Shown: positions 1-14,725 of the stretch, piece by piece
Layout: every line of letters begins with the position of its first letter
Position numbering within the stretch: position 1 is the first letter of the stretch
NCBI GenBank assembly: GCA_031291645.1
Contig: JARLIQ010000066.1
Coordinates: 1-53,845, forward strand
Source: Caulobacteraceae bacterium
GTDB lineage: Bacteria > Pseudomonadota > Alphaproteobacteria > Caulobacterales > Caulobacteraceae
Direction: 5' to 3'
Length of the DNA stretch: 53,845 nt
The notes under the pieces: model-generated
What the model saw: only the letters and a program-made list of their open reading frames with translations
Databases searched by the model: none
Told to the model about the DNA's origin: nothing
Made by a program: the position numbers and the translations under genes

Positions 1-374
1 CGGCCGCAAGCCCGGGCGGCCGGTGATACGGCCCACAGGCCGGTCGGTTCAAGCGACGGAGCCGCCGGCCGGCCCGCTCCTACCCGCCAGGACGCCCAGC
101 AATCGGGCTCTGGGCGCCCATTGTCCAGCCAGGCGGTCGGTGGCGGCGGCCGGATGGGAGGCTGCGCCCCGCTCGTGACAGGTTTGCAACCATCACGGGA
201 ATTTGTTGATTTGCGCAGGTCAGCGAGCTTGCGGGCCCGACTGAAACCAGACCTGGAAGCGGCCGGAACGGGCTGAAATCGAGGTCCTGGGCCGTGTTGC
301 GCAACGCGGCGGGTGACAGGCCGGGCGCGGCTTGGCACGTTGCCAGCCTCGTGATTCCCAATCGGAGCCCTTCT
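1..374. other. Leading stretch without a recognised gene
   Basis: No coding region was recognised here. Open frames on either strand look like GC-driven shadows of the HU gene or lack any recognisable motif. The last part must hold the promoter and leader of the HU gene; a GGAG ribosome-binding element lies about 8 bases before its GTG start. I saw no RNA gene, repeat or mobile element in it. Confidence 0.5.
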
Positions 375-653
375 GTGACCCTCAACGACCTCATCGACCA
401 AGTCGCCGCCAGCGAGGCCAAACTCACCAAGGCCGAAGCCAAGAGCCTGATCGATGGCCTGTTCGCCGCCATCCGCGACGCCTCCGTCAAGGGCGAGGAA
501 GTCTCGATCTCGGGCTTCGGCAAGTTCAAGGTGCAGGACAAGCCCGCCCGCACCGCCCGCAACCCGCGCACCGGCGAGTCCATCGACGTGGCCGCCACCC
601 GCAAGGTGGTGTTCCAGCCGGCCAAGGCCCTGAAGGACGCCGTCGCCGGCTGA
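375..653 (+). CDS. hup: HU family DNA-binding protein
   Basis: A 92-residue histone-like protein that binds and bends DNA as a dimer and compacts the nucleoid. The frame shows the HU/IHF layout: an N-terminal helical dimerisation part beginning TLNDLIDQVA, a central beta part with GFGKFKVQ, and the arm signature ARNPRTGESI that inserts into the minor groove. The length matches the 90-95 residues usual for the family. The GTG start was chosen because it gives the standard N-terminus and follows a GGAG element; the upstream ATG at 294 would add 27 residues of no HU similarity. Whether this is HU alpha, HU beta or an IHF-like variant cannot be decided, but the single-gene setting and arm sequence favour HU. 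Confidence 0.93.
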   Translation: MTLNDLIDQVAASEAKLTKAEAKSLIDGLFAAIRDASVKGEEVSISGFGKFKVQDKPARTARNPRTGESIDVAATRKVVFQPAKALKDAVAG

Positions 654-693
654 GCCCGCGACCTGCGATGATCCCTGGAGCCGCGGGCGGGCG

Positions 694-1281
694 ATGCTGA
701 ACCTTCTGCCCGCCCGCGAGCGCCGGCCCACGCCGTGGAAGAACGGCCAGGGCTGGACCACGGAGATCGCCATCCATCCGCCGGGCGCCGGCCTCGACCG
801 TTTCGACTGGCGCGCGAGCATCGCCGAGGTGGCCGTGAGCGGCCCCTTCTCCAGCTTCCCTGGCCTTGACCGGTGGCTGGCGGTGCTGGAGGGGGCCATG
901 ACCCTGGTCATCGACGGCGCGGCCCCCCTGGCGCTCGACGCCGGGGCCGAGCCGGCCCGTTTCCCGGGCGACGTCCCGGTCTGGGCGGAGGTCCGCTCCG
1001 GCCCGGTGCGCGACCTCAACATCATGACCGCGCGCGGCCGGGTGGCGGCCGACATCCGGCGCCTTCAGCTGGAACCGGGCGTTCCGCTCCGACTGGCGGC
1101 GGCGGACGAAATGCTGCTCGTCTGCCTGTCTGGCGAGGTCCGGATCGGGATCGACGACGGCGCTTCGGCGGCGCTGGGCGAACTGGACGCCGTGCTGGTC
1201 ACCGGCGCCGCCGGCGGGCTCGTGGAGGCGAGCGCGCCTGCGAGGCTGATCGCCGCCGGCTTCACGCGCGCCGCGGGCTGA
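694..1281 (+). CDS. HutD/Ves family cupin protein
   Basis: A 195-residue protein of the HutD/Ves cupin family. The family hallmark PWKNGQGWTTEIA sits near residues 14-26 and is followed by FDWRASIAEV and a GPFSSFPGLDR block, the order seen in HutD and E. coli Ves. HutD is linked to control of histidine use in pseudomonads and Ves to a cold response; neither is a proven enzyme. No hut genes lie nearby, so a histidine role is not supported here. It starts 40 bases after the HU stop on the same strand and could be cotranscribed with it. Its stop abuts the convergent DUF4287 gene. Confidence 0.8.
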   Translation: MLNLLPARERRPTPWKNGQGWTTEIAIHPPGAGLDRFDWRASIAEVAVSGPFSSFPGLDRWLAVLEGAMTLVIDGAAPLALDAGAEPARFPGDVPVWAEVRSGPVRDLNIMTARGRVAADIRRLQLEPGVPLRLAAADEMLLVCLSGEVRIGIDDGASAALGELDAVLVTGAAGGLVEASAPARLIAAGFTRAAG

Positions 1282-1857
1282 TCAGCTCACCGCCCAGGCC
1301 GCCTCCAGCAGCGCCGCGACCGATGCGTCCGCCTCGCCCGGCGAGGCCAGCGCCAGCCGGCTCCTGAGCCGCTCGGACCAGCTTTCGTTCTTCGGCGCCT
1401 GCAGGCGCGGATCGGCGTCCGGCGCCAGCGCCAGGCCCAGCATGGCCCCACCGCCCCGCACCGGCCGCACCGCCGCGAACTGCACCTTGCGCGACCAGGC
1501 CGAATAGGCCTTGCGCTGGCCGGCGACGACCTCGGGCAGGGCCTCGGCCGCGGCCCTGACCGCCTCGTAGACGGCCCGCGACGCCGGGTCGGTCCAGAGC
1601 GCTTCGCGCAGAGCGTCCGGCTCGCTCCAACCCATGGCCGGCGGGAAGGCCTCGGACAGCACGTAGGACGCACGGTTCTGCAAGAGGCCGTGGGCCGTCT
1701 TGAACCATTTGAGCCGCGCGCGGTGGCCGCTCTCCGGACAGGTCCGGGCGATCGCCACCCATTCGGCCAGCGACCGGCCCGTCTCCCGCTCCAGGCCCGC
1801 CCGCACCGAGGCGAACCACCGCTCCTGGCGCTCGGTCAGCTGGTCGCGGGCGGCCAT
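1282..1857 (-). CDS. DUF4287-like protein
   Basis: A 191-residue soluble protein of unknown function. The N-terminus (about residues 8-60) has the DUF4287 pattern: a WFASVRAGLERETG helix, a short link with EWVAIA, then CPESGHRARLKWFKTAHGL. The C-terminal half carries KAYSAWSRKVQFAAVRPV, as seen in proteins joining DUF4287 to a DUF5655-type domain. There is no signal peptide or membrane segment. The ATG lies 11 bases downstream of the outer-membrane barrel gene on the same strand, so the two may share a transcript. The family has no established activity and none is proposed. Confidence 0.65.
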   Translation of the reverse strand: MAARDQLTERQERWFASVRAGLERETGRSLAEWVAIARTCPESGHRARLKWFKTAHGLLQNRASYVLSEAFPPAMGWSEPDALREALWTDPASRAVYEAVRAAAEALPEVVAGQRKAYSAWSRKVQFAAVRPVRGGGAMLGLALAPDADPRLQAPKNESWSERLRSRLALASPGEADASVAALLEAAWAVS

Positions 1858-1868
1858 GTGCCGGTTCC

Positions 1869-3347
1869 TCAGAGGGCGCGGGTGAAGGACAGCCGGAAGG
1901 CGCGGCTGTCGTCGTGGGTCTGGCGCACGCCGTCGATCACGTCCGACGCGCGCGAGCCGGAATAGTAGAGGCTGGTGTTGGTCCGCAGTCCGCCGACCAG
2001 ATTGTCGACCTGGAAGCCGACGGTCACCGGCCCGGCCCGGTAGTTGATCACCCCGCCCAGGCCGGCCGAGGGCGACAGGGTGTCGACCTCGCTCATCTGG
2101 TAGATCGACTGCGGCCCGCTGAGCTGGGCCTTGACGCCCCAGTTGACCGGCAGGCTTCCCAGCACGCCGGTGAGGTCGATCTCGGCCTGGTAGGGCGCAT
2201 CGCCCGAGATCGGCCGCCGAAGGCCGGTGAAGGGATCGGTGACCTGGGACTGCCGCCAGCCGGCCGTGGCGCTCAGCTTGGCGCCCGGCGCGTAGGGCAG
2301 CGCCACCGGCGTGGAGAAGGCGACCTGCACCTCGCGCCGCTGGCCCGCGCCGATGCTGACCGGCGCCTGGCCGCCCCCGACCGGGCCGAGGTCGGTGACG
2401 CTCTCCAGGTTGGACTGGATCAGGCTGGCGGACACCACGATCGCGCCGGGCAGGGTCTGCCTGACGCTGGCGGTGTAGCGCCAGGCCCGGTCGGGCTGGA
2501 AGCTCGCGGGTTCGGAGCGGACGGCCGTGGCCAGCACGCTGGCGAAGGTCGCGAACTGGGCCGCGTTGGGGGCGGTCACGGCCCGCTCGGCGCCGATCTT
2601 CCATTCGCCGTCGGCCCAGGGCGTCAGGGTCCCGACCACGTGCGGCGTCGGATAGGCGTAGGCGGCGCTGGTCCCGGTCACCGCCACGCCCAGGGTCTCG
2701 ACGGCGTCGCCGGCCTCTAGGCTGAAGCGCGCGACCGGCCTCCACGTCAGGTCCGCGAACACGCGCGCGGTGTCCGAGCGCAGGTTGCTGGCCGTCGGCG
2801 ATCCGCCGGCCGGCGCGTAGACCAGGGTGTCGACCCCGCCGCTGGTGGTCTCGCCGCCGAACTGCAGTTCGAGCGGCGTCACGGGCGTCAGGATGGCCGC
2901 GACCTTGGCCGAGCCGGTCTGGGTGCTGGTCAGCTGGCCGGAGACGCCGGGCGCCAGAGGATTGAGCTGGGAGAGTTGGCGCTTGAGCTGGTTGGACAGG
3001 CTCACTTCGAGCCGCGCCGTCCCGCTTGGGCTCCAGATCGCGGTCAGCTGGGCCTGGCCGCCGGTCCACGACTGGCCCCAGGCGCTGGCGCCCAGCGGGT
3101 CGGGCCCGACCTCCAGCCCGCCGCTCTCGATATTGGCCTGCAGCTTGGTCTCAAGGTTGTCGAGGCGCAGGTCGAGGTTGGCGCGGCCGCCGACCGAGGG
3201 CTGGTCGCTCGCGGGATTGTAGGCGTCGAGAGTGAAATCGCCGTCGTCGACGTGAATCGCGGGCGCGCCGGACTCGGCGTGGGCGGCCGGGGCGAGGGCC
3301 GCGACCAGCAGCGCCAGCCGCCAGGCCGGCGTCGGCCTGCGGCGCAT
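1869..3347 (-). CDS. TonB-receptor-like outer-membrane beta-barrel without plug
   Basis: A 492-residue exported protein. The ATG chosen gives a clear signal peptide (RRR, then a hydrophobic stretch ending AAHAES). The mature part alternates polar and apolar residues in strand-length blocks, with aromatic girdles and many G, N and D turns, and ends FRLSFTRAL, a typical outer-membrane barrel C-terminus. Late segments such as the GLGGVINYRAGPVTVGFQVD block and FRLSF resemble TonB-dependent receptors. No TonB box or plug domain is present; only about 50 residues precede the first strands, and a full receptor would be 650 residues or more. It may be a reduced receptor-like barrel, a porin-like protein, or a remnant kept in frame. 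Substrate unknown. Confidence 0.6.
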   Translation of the reverse strand: MRRRPTPAWRLALLVAALAPAAHAESGAPAIHVDDGDFTLDAYNPASDQPSVGGRANLDLRLDNLETKLQANIESGGLEVGPDPLGASAWGQSWTGGQAQLTAIWSPSGTARLEVSLSNQLKRQLSQLNPLAPGVSGQLTSTQTGSAKVAAILTPVTPLELQFGGETTSGGVDTLVYAPAGGSPTASNLRSDTARVFADLTWRPVARFSLEAGDAVETLGVAVTGTSAAYAYPTPHVVGTLTPWADGEWKIGAERAVTAPNAAQFATFASVLATAVRSEPASFQPDRAWRYTASVRQTLPGAIVVSASLIQSNLESVTDLGPVGGGQAPVSIGAGQRREVQVAFSTPVALPYAPGAKLSATAGWRQSQVTDPFTGLRRPISGDAPYQAEIDLTGVLGSLPVNWGVKAQLSGPQSIYQMSEVDTLSPSAGLGGVINYRAGPVTVGFQVDNLVGGLRTNTSLYYSGSRASDVIDGVRQTHDDSRAFRLSFTRAL

Positions 3348-3456
3348 GACCTGACGCGCGAGATGACCCACGCCGCTTCTCCCAAGGCCCGCCGGACGGG
3401 CGCTCAAAGCCTGCCCCGCCCTGGCCCTCTATGGCCCCCGACGGTGACGGATTCCA

Positions 3457-3473
3457 ATCAACGATCGCTTGAT
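3457..3473. promoter_or_regulatory. ATCAA-N7-TTGAT inverted repeat upstream of the barrel gene
   Basis: A 17-base near-palindrome with ATCAA and TTGAT arms, about 110 bases before the start of the outer-membrane barrel gene. It lies in the only intergenic space upstream of that gene and could be an operator. The regulator is unknown, and such short arms can arise by chance. Confidence 0.25.
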
Positions 3474-3492
3474 CGCGCGCAAAAGATCGCGG

Positions 3493-4296
3493 TCAGGACG
3501 CAGCGGGCCAGACGACGGGGAAGAGTGGGTGATCCATGGGCGCCCCGGCCGGCAGTTCCGCCTCCAGGCCCGGGAAATCCGGCGAGGTCGGCCAGGCCCT
3601 CGGCGCGTGGGTCGCGTCCTCGCCCAGGAAGCGGACCGAGAAGACCCGCCGGCGACGGTCGGCGCCGGCGGCGGAATGCAGGGTGAGCATGTGGAAGGCC
3701 ACGACGTCGCCCGGCTCCAGCGCCCAGCCCAGGATCGGCCAGGCCGCACGGTCGGCCTCGATGTCCGGCAGGTCGGCGAGGCTGCCTTCCGGAAACCACT
3801 TCGCCTGGGCGTCCATGAAGCTGCGCGGCATCAGCCAGGGGCCGAGGTGCGAGCCGGCGACGAACTCGAGGCTGGCCGCCCGGCTGACCGGGTCGACCGG
3901 GACCCAGAAGCTGACGTTCTGGCGGCCCTCGACGTTGTAGTAGGGCTGGTCCTGGTGCCAGGGCGTCGGCTGCAGGGTGCCGGCTTCCTTGGTCAGCATG
4001 TGGTCGTGGTAGAGCCGCGCGGTCGGGCTGCCCATCAGTTCGGCGGCGACCTGGCCCAGGCCCGACTCGAAGATGAAACGGCGATAGGCCGGGTTCTCGT
4101 CCCAGCAGCAGAAGTCCTCGACGAACCGGCCCGGGTCGTCCGGCCGGCTCGCCGTCTTGGCCCTGGGACTGGGCCGGGCCAGGTTCTCGTCGATCCCCGA
4201 ACGCAGCAGGTCGACCATCTGCGGGACCAGCGCGCCCCGCAGGCGGACCGCCCCGTCGCGACGGAAGTCGCGGGCGACGTCGCCGGCCAGGCTCAC
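3493..4296 (-). CDS. Phytanoyl-CoA dioxygenase (PhyH) family oxygenase
   Basis: A 267-residue Fe(II)/2-oxoglutarate oxygenase of the PhyH family. The metal-binding pair is visible as PTPWHQDQPYY (H-x-D, mid protein) and the distal histidine in FHMLTLHSAAG, followed by RRRVFSVRFLG with the arginines expected to bind 2-oxoglutarate. The conserved AASLEFVAGSH segment lies between. The GTG at 4294-4296 was chosen because it overlaps the TGA of the enoyl-CoA hydratase gene (GTGA), implying translational coupling, and because similarity begins just there (DFRRDGAVRLRG). It is the last gene of the propionyl-CoA operon. PhyH proteins hydroxylate acyl-CoAs or many unrelated small molecules; the operon context suggests an acyl-CoA or branched acid, but the substrate is inference. 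Confidence 0.78.
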   Translation of the reverse strand: MSLAGDVARDFRRDGAVRLRGALVPQMVDLLRSGIDENLARPSPRAKTASRPDDPGRFVEDFCCWDENPAYRRFIFESGLGQVAAELMGSPTARLYHDHMLTKEAGTLQPTPWHQDQPYYNVEGRQNVSFWVPVDPVSRAASLEFVAGSHLGPWLMPRSFMDAQAKWFPEGSLADLPDIEADRAAWPILGWALEPGDVVAFHMLTLHSAAGADRRRRVFSVRFLGEDATHAPRAWPTSPDFPGLEAELPAGAPMDHPLFPVVWPAAS

Positions 4297-5093
4297 CGCC
4301 CGGTGAACGCCGCTGGGCGCTTCTGCAGGAAGGCGGCGACCCCTTCGCGGAAGTCCTCGGTCTTGCCCGCGACCCGCTGGGCCTGGCGCTCGTAGTTGAG
4401 CTGTTCCGTCCAGCTGAGATCCAGGGAGGCCCACAGCTCCTTGCGGATCAAGCCGAGCGCGGCCGGGCCGTTGGCCAGTTCCTGGGCGAGGCCCAGCGCG
4501 GTCGGCATCAGCTCGGCGTCGGGGACGCAGCGATTGATCAGGCCCCACTCCAGCGCCTTGGCCGCGGGGATGCGGTCGCCGAGCAGCATCATCTCCATGG
4601 CCCGCGCCTTGCCGATGTGGCGCGGCAGCAGGTAGCTGGAGCCGCCGTCGGGCACCAGGCCGATGCGGCGGAAGGCCTGCAGGAAGTAGGCGCTCTCCGC
4701 CGCCACGATGATGTCGCCGAGGATGGCCAGCGAGCAGCCGACGCCGGCCGCCGCGCCGTTGACCGCGGTGACCAGCGGGATCGGCAGGTCGCGGATGGTG
4801 CTGACCAGGGGGTTGTACAGGGTTTCGAGCGCCCCGCCGGCGTCCGGCTTGCCGTCGCCGTCCACCTTGCCGCCGCCGGGGCCCGCCTGCAGGTTGGCGC
4901 CCGAGCAGAAGCCCCGCCCCTCGCCGGTCAGGACCACGGCGCGCGCGGGCTTGGCGCCCAGGCTGACCGCCTTCAGCGCGTCGTTCAGCTCGCCGCCCAT
5001 CTCTATGCCGGCGGCGTTCATCGTCGTCGGGTCGGACAGGGTGATGACCGCCACGTCGCCGTCGGTGGAAACCTTGATCTTGTTGTAGCTCAT
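4293..5093 (-). CDS. Enoyl-CoA hydratase/isomerase family protein
   Basis: A 266-residue crotonase-fold enzyme expected to hydrate or isomerise enoyl-CoA thioesters in the cytosol. Visible features are VVLTGEGRGFCSGANL (first oxyanion segment, residues about 53-68), AVNGAAAGVGCSLAILGDIIVAAESAYF (second oxyanion segment, split here as one helix and strand) and a trailing helix ending in RPAAFTGR. A 20-residue glycine- and lysine-rich insert (residues about 72-88) widens the loop after the first oxyanion motif. The catalytic-glutamate position near PDGGSSYLLPR has the PaaG-like GLVPDGG form rather than a full pair of glutamates, so isomerase-type activity is possible. It sits 38 bases after the mutase large subunit and overlaps the PhyH gene, so it belongs to the same transcript. 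Confidence 0.85.
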   Translation of the reverse strand: MSYNKIKVSTDGDVAVITLSDPTTMNAAGIEMGGELNDALKAVSLGAKPARAVVLTGEGRGFCSGANLQAGPGGGKVDGDGKPDAGGALETLYNPLVSTIRDLPIPLVTAVNGAAAGVGCSLAILGDIIVAAESAYFLQAFRRIGLVPDGGSSYLLPRHIGKARAMEMMLLGDRIPAAKALEWGLINRCVPDAELMPTALGLAQELANGPAALGLIRKELWASLDLSWTEQLNYERQAQRVAGKTEDFREGVAAFLQKRPAAFTGR

Positions 5094-5131
5094 CGGTCCT
5101 CCCTGGGGTCCTTGGCGGACGCCCTATGGTC

Positions 5132-7302
<2,171 letters not shown>

Positions 7303-7306
<4 letters not shown>

Positions 7307-8760
7307 CGGCTGGCCTCCTCGAAGGGCTCGGCGAGGCGGATCGGGGTCAGCGGCGGGGCGCTGGCGTCCGGTCCCGGCAGGCGCGGCGACGGCGCCTCGA
7401 CCGCGAAGGCGCGCCGGTCGGGCGTCTCGACCTGGACCTCGGCCTCGTTCGCATTGGGATAGACGGTGACGCCCACCAGCTTGATCCTGCCCTCGGCGAT
7501 CGCCGCCTGGCGCCGGGCGCGGACCTGCCCGGCCTCGCGCGCGACGTGACCCGAGGCCAGGGCCGCCGCGGCGCCGCCTTCGGCCTCGATGGCCTGGAAC
7601 GCGGCCCAGCCGGCGCGGGCAAGCTCGTCCGTCAGGCTCTCCAGGTACCAGGCCCCGCCGGCGGGATCGCAGACACGGCCGAGGCTCGCCTCCTCCATCA
7701 GCACCAGCTGGGTGTTGCGCGACTGGCGCCGGGCGAAGCCGGTCGGCAGGCCCAGGGCGTCGGTGAAGCAGCCGAGCACGATCGCATCGGCCCCGCCCGC
7801 GGCCGCCGCGAAGCCGGCCGCGGTCAGCCGCAGCATGTTGGTCCAGGGATCGCGCCGGGCGATCATCCGGTGCGAGGCGCGCGCCTCGATCCGCGCCGGG
7901 GCCGAGGCGCCGCAGGCGCCGGCGATCCGGCTCCAGATGGCGCGGGCGGCGCGCAGCTTGGCGATGGAGACGAAATAGTCGCCGTCGACGGCCAGGCCCA
8001 GGCCGATGCGGGCGAAGGCCTCGTCCATCGACAGGCCCGCACGAACCAGGGCCTTGGCGTAGGCCACGGCGCTGGCGGCCGCAAAGCCCAGCTCCAGCGC
8101 CTCGCCGGCGCCCGCCTCGTGCGCGACGCGGCCGCTGGCCAGGAACAGGCTGGCCCTGGGATAGGGCTCGGCCAGGCGCGCTGCGGTGTTGGCGGCCGAG
8201 ATCAGGTGCGCCTCGATCGGACCGGGGCTGGCGCCCGCCTGCGCCAGGGCGCCCAGGGGATCGAGGTGGAAGTCGAGCCGGGCGCTCGGCGAGGACTTGG
8301 CCGCGGCGGCCAGCCAGTCGGCCGCCTTGGGGCCGAGGAAGCCGGCGTCGATGGCCACGCTCGCCAGCTCCAGCACCACCCCGTCCAACACCCGCGCCAG
8401 GCCCTCGGCCGAACCGACCGCCACGCCCGTCTCGCCGGTCGGATCGATCCGCACGACCAGGGACGAGGCCCCGCCCTCCAGGTCCTCCAGCGCCTCGGCG
8501 TTGGCCCGCGCCGGATCGGGATGGGCGATCAGGGTGCGCAGGTCCCACGCGCGCGCCTCGTCGCGCGCCGCCAAGGCCGGCCGCGCCGGCGCCGCGGCGT
8601 CGTCGGCCCGGTAGAGCGGCTGAATCGGCAGGCCGTCGTCGGTGTGGCCGACCAGGGTCTCGAACGGCGCGCCCTTGATGGTCTTGTCGACCAGCTTCAT
8701 CCAGTCGGCGCGGGTGGGCGCGGCGAAATCCCCGGCCAGCGGTGTGGGGCGCTCGCTCAT
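7303..8760 (-). CDS. mutA: Methylmalonyl-CoA mutase small (beta) subunit, short form
   Basis: A 485-residue partner of MutB. It has the mutase barrel fold ([19 protein letters not shown] at the start, [20 protein letters not shown] and [19 protein letters not shown] later) but no catalytic role is known for this subunit in the heterodimeric enzyme. It ends soon after the barrel, at a proline-rich tail, and lacks the degenerate cobalamin-like C-terminal domain of the 620-640 residue actinobacterial form. There is no frameshift visible that would hide such a domain, because the stop overlaps the mutB start exactly as in an intact operon. It lies one base after the carboxylase gene. Confidence 0.9.
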
Positions 8761-8761
8761 C

Positions 8762-10762
<2,001 letters not shown>

Positions 10763-10887
10763 CAGGCTCGCCTGCCCTCCAGAGGTCTTTTTCGGCGCGC
10801 CGCCCAGGGCGCGCGCCAATACGGCCAGCGCTTCTAGGCGCCTGCCGCTGCGTGAGTCACGCGCGTTGTGTTTTAGTCGGCCAGCCT

Positions 10888-12801
<1,914 letters not shown>

Positions 12802-12993
12802 AATTGCGACCAGAGATGCATGACGCGCGGGTCCGCCGCAAGCGGCCGATTGGGGTGACGTAGAGGCGCCCCGCGGGGAATCATTTGTTCCGCCCAAGGC
12901 TGAAGCGAAGCCGCCCGGATCGCCGGCGCCCCTGGCGGAACAGGGCTTTGCGGGCCTCACCTCCGGTCCGTCCGGACCGTCCGCCGACGCTCG

Positions 12994-13932
12994 TCAGCCG
13001 GCCCCGCCCGGCGCCGGACGGCCATAGAAATTGACCCTGAACGGTCCCCACCAGAGGGTCTTGCCGAGGCCCCGGGCGGCCCGGTCCAGGCTGAAGGCGC
13101 GGTCGGGCGCGCGCACCAGCCACTGCGCCAGGGCGACGGCGCCGTAGAACAGCGCCTGGCCTGCGCCGATCAGCATCCAGCGGGCGACGCCCAGCCGGTC
13201 GGGCGGGCTGGAGGCGGCGCAGTGCGCCGTGGGCCCGTGGCCGTAGGCGAAGGCGCGCAGGATGGCGTAGCCGAGGTTCAGCCGCTCGGGGACCGGGTCC
13301 TCGAACACATAGGCGTCCGGGGCCCAGGCGAAGCGCGCGCCGGCGGCCTTCATCCGGCCGAACAGGAGATCGTCCTCGCCCCCCGTCTGGTTGCGGCCGG
13401 CCGAGAACGGCCGGCGCGGGTCCGGCAGGGCGGCGCGGCGGATCAGGCTGTCGCCGCAGCCGAAATAGTCGGGGATCACGCCGGCCTCGGGCGGCCCCTC
13501 GCGGGAAAAGAACCACTCCAGATAGGCCCGGTGGCGGGTCACCGAGGCCGGAGCGCGGGCGCGGACGGGGCCGAAGACCACGTCGGCGTCGAACCGCTCC
13601 CGGGCGGCGAGCAGCGCGGCGAGCCAGCCCTCCGGCGCCTCCTCGTCGTCGTCCAGGAAGGCGATCAGGCCGCCGCCCGCGACCTCCATGGCGGCGTTGC
13701 GGACGTTGGCGACGCCGCTGCGCGGTTCGTGGACATAGATCACCGGAAAGGGCGCGCCGACGGCGAGTTCGTCCGCGATCGCCCGGGCGGAAGGAAGCTG
13801 GTCGTTGTCGGCGATCACCAATTCGACGCTCAGCCCCTCGACGCCCGCCTGGCGCAGGGCCGAGCGCGCCGCGGTCCGCAAGGGGCCGGGCCGGCGCTGG
13901 GTCGGGATGATGATCGAGACGTCCGCGCTCAT
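12994..13932 (-). CDS. Family 2 glycosyltransferase
   Basis: A 312-residue GT-A fold glycosyltransferase. VSIIIPTQRRPGPL opens the nucleotide-sugar-binding part, the DXD-type acidic motif is IAFLDDDEEAPEGW near residue 95, and a GGEDDLLFGRMK segment near 185 holds the usual catalytic-base ED pair. The last 80 residues include a hydrophobic helix (WMLIGAGQALFYGAVALAQWL) that may attach it to the inner membrane. No polysaccharide cluster surrounds it, so the acceptor is unknown. It stands alone between pckG and the cation exporter, both on the same strand; the gap to pckG (192 bases) is large enough for a separate promoter. Confidence 0.85.
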   Translation of the reverse strand: MSADVSIIIPTQRRPGPLRTAARSALRQAGVEGLSVELVIADNDQLPSARAIADELAVGAPFPVIYVHEPRSGVANVRNAAMEVAGGGLIAFLDDDEEAPEGWLAALLAARERFDADVVFGPVRARAPASVTRHRAYLEWFFSREGPPEAGVIPDYFGCGDSLIRRAALPDPRRPFSAGRNQTGGEDDLLFGRMKAAGARFAWAPDAYVFEDPVPERLNLGYAILRAFAYGHGPTAHCAASSPPDRLGVARWMLIGAGQALFYGAVALAQWLVRAPDRAFSLDRAARGLGKTLWWGPFRVNFYGRPAPGGAG

Positions 13933-14077
13933 GGGCTCAGTCCGCCGCCGCGCCGCGCATCGCGGACGCCGCCCGCCACGCCCGTCGCTGGCCGATGGTG
14001 CTGGTCATCGACATCCTTTTACGCCTCGCCGGTTATCGAAGCCTTGGCGACGACAAGGGCCGGGCTAGCAGCGCGGA

Positions 14078-14644
14078 TCAGGCGTGGATCGCCTCGAACA
14101 GGGTCCAGACGCCCAGGGCCGCGAACAGCACCGCCGCGCCGATGCGCACGGCCTTGAGCGGAACCCATCGCGTCGCCGCCTCGCCCAGCAGCACGGCCGG
14201 TATGTTGGCCGCCATCATGCCCAGCGTCGTGCCGATCGCCACCAGCAGGATCTGGTGGAAGCGGGCGGCCAGGGAGATGGTGGCGATCTGGGTCTTGTCG
14301 CCCATCTCGACCAGGAAGAAGGCGATGGCCGTGGTCAGGAAGACGCCGAAATGGGTGGTCTCGCGCGGCAGGTCGTCCTCCTTGTCCGGCACGAGGGTCC
14401 AAGCCGCCGTCGCGAAGAACGAGGCGGCCACCACGTACTGGAACCAGCGCCCCTTGAGCAGGTCCGCCGCGAAATAGCCGACCGTCGCGGCGAGGCCGTG
14501 GTTGGCCAGGGTCGCCGCCAGGATGCCGGCCAGGATCGGGATGGGCCGGCGAAAGCGCGTGGCCAGCACCATGGCCAGGAGCTGGGTTCGGTCGCCGATC
14601 TCCGCCAGGGCGACGACCAGGGTCGAGATGAGGATGGGTTCCAC
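14078..14644 (-). CDS. GDT1/TMEM165 family divalent cation exporter
   Basis: A 188-residue inner-membrane protein with six predicted helices in two homologous halves. Each half has the family signature E-x-G-D-[KR]-T: ALAEIGDRTQ at about residues 12-21 and LVEMGDKTQ at about 112-120, whose acidic residues bind the ion. Family members exchange Ca or Mn for protons. The yybP-ykoY riboswitch in its leader points to manganese as the physiological cargo, i.e. export under Mn excess. The GTG at 14642-14644 was chosen because the first helix (PILISTLVVALAE) begins right after it and upstream codons lie inside the riboswitch leader. Divergent from arsC. Confidence 0.9.
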   Translation of the reverse strand: MEPILISTLVVALAEIGDRTQLLAMVLATRFRRPIPILAGILAATLANHGLAATVGYFAADLLKGRWFQYVVAASFFATAAWTLVPDKEDDLPRETTHFGVFLTTAIAFFLVEMGDKTQIATISLAARFHQILLVAIGTTLGMMAANIPAVLLGEAATRWVPLKAVRIGAAVLFAALGVWTLFEAIHA

Positions 14645-14725
14645 CGGGAGACGTCCTTGCCTGGGCCAGGCGGGTGGGCCAACGGCGCAGCCCCCTCGCC
14701 CGGCCCGTGTCGGCGGAGGTCCGCG

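Noticed and set aside
294-374. Upstream ATG start for the HU protein
   Set aside because: The extra 27 residues have no family similarity and the GTG at 375 has a ribosome-binding site.
10763-10887. Possible cobalamin riboswitch before pccA/mutAB
   Set aside because: Only 125 bases and no B12-box-like sequence was seen.
12802-12993. GGAAC element upstream of pckG as an EcfG promoter
   Set aside because: GGAAC is present on the minus strand but no CGTT follows at 16-17 bases.
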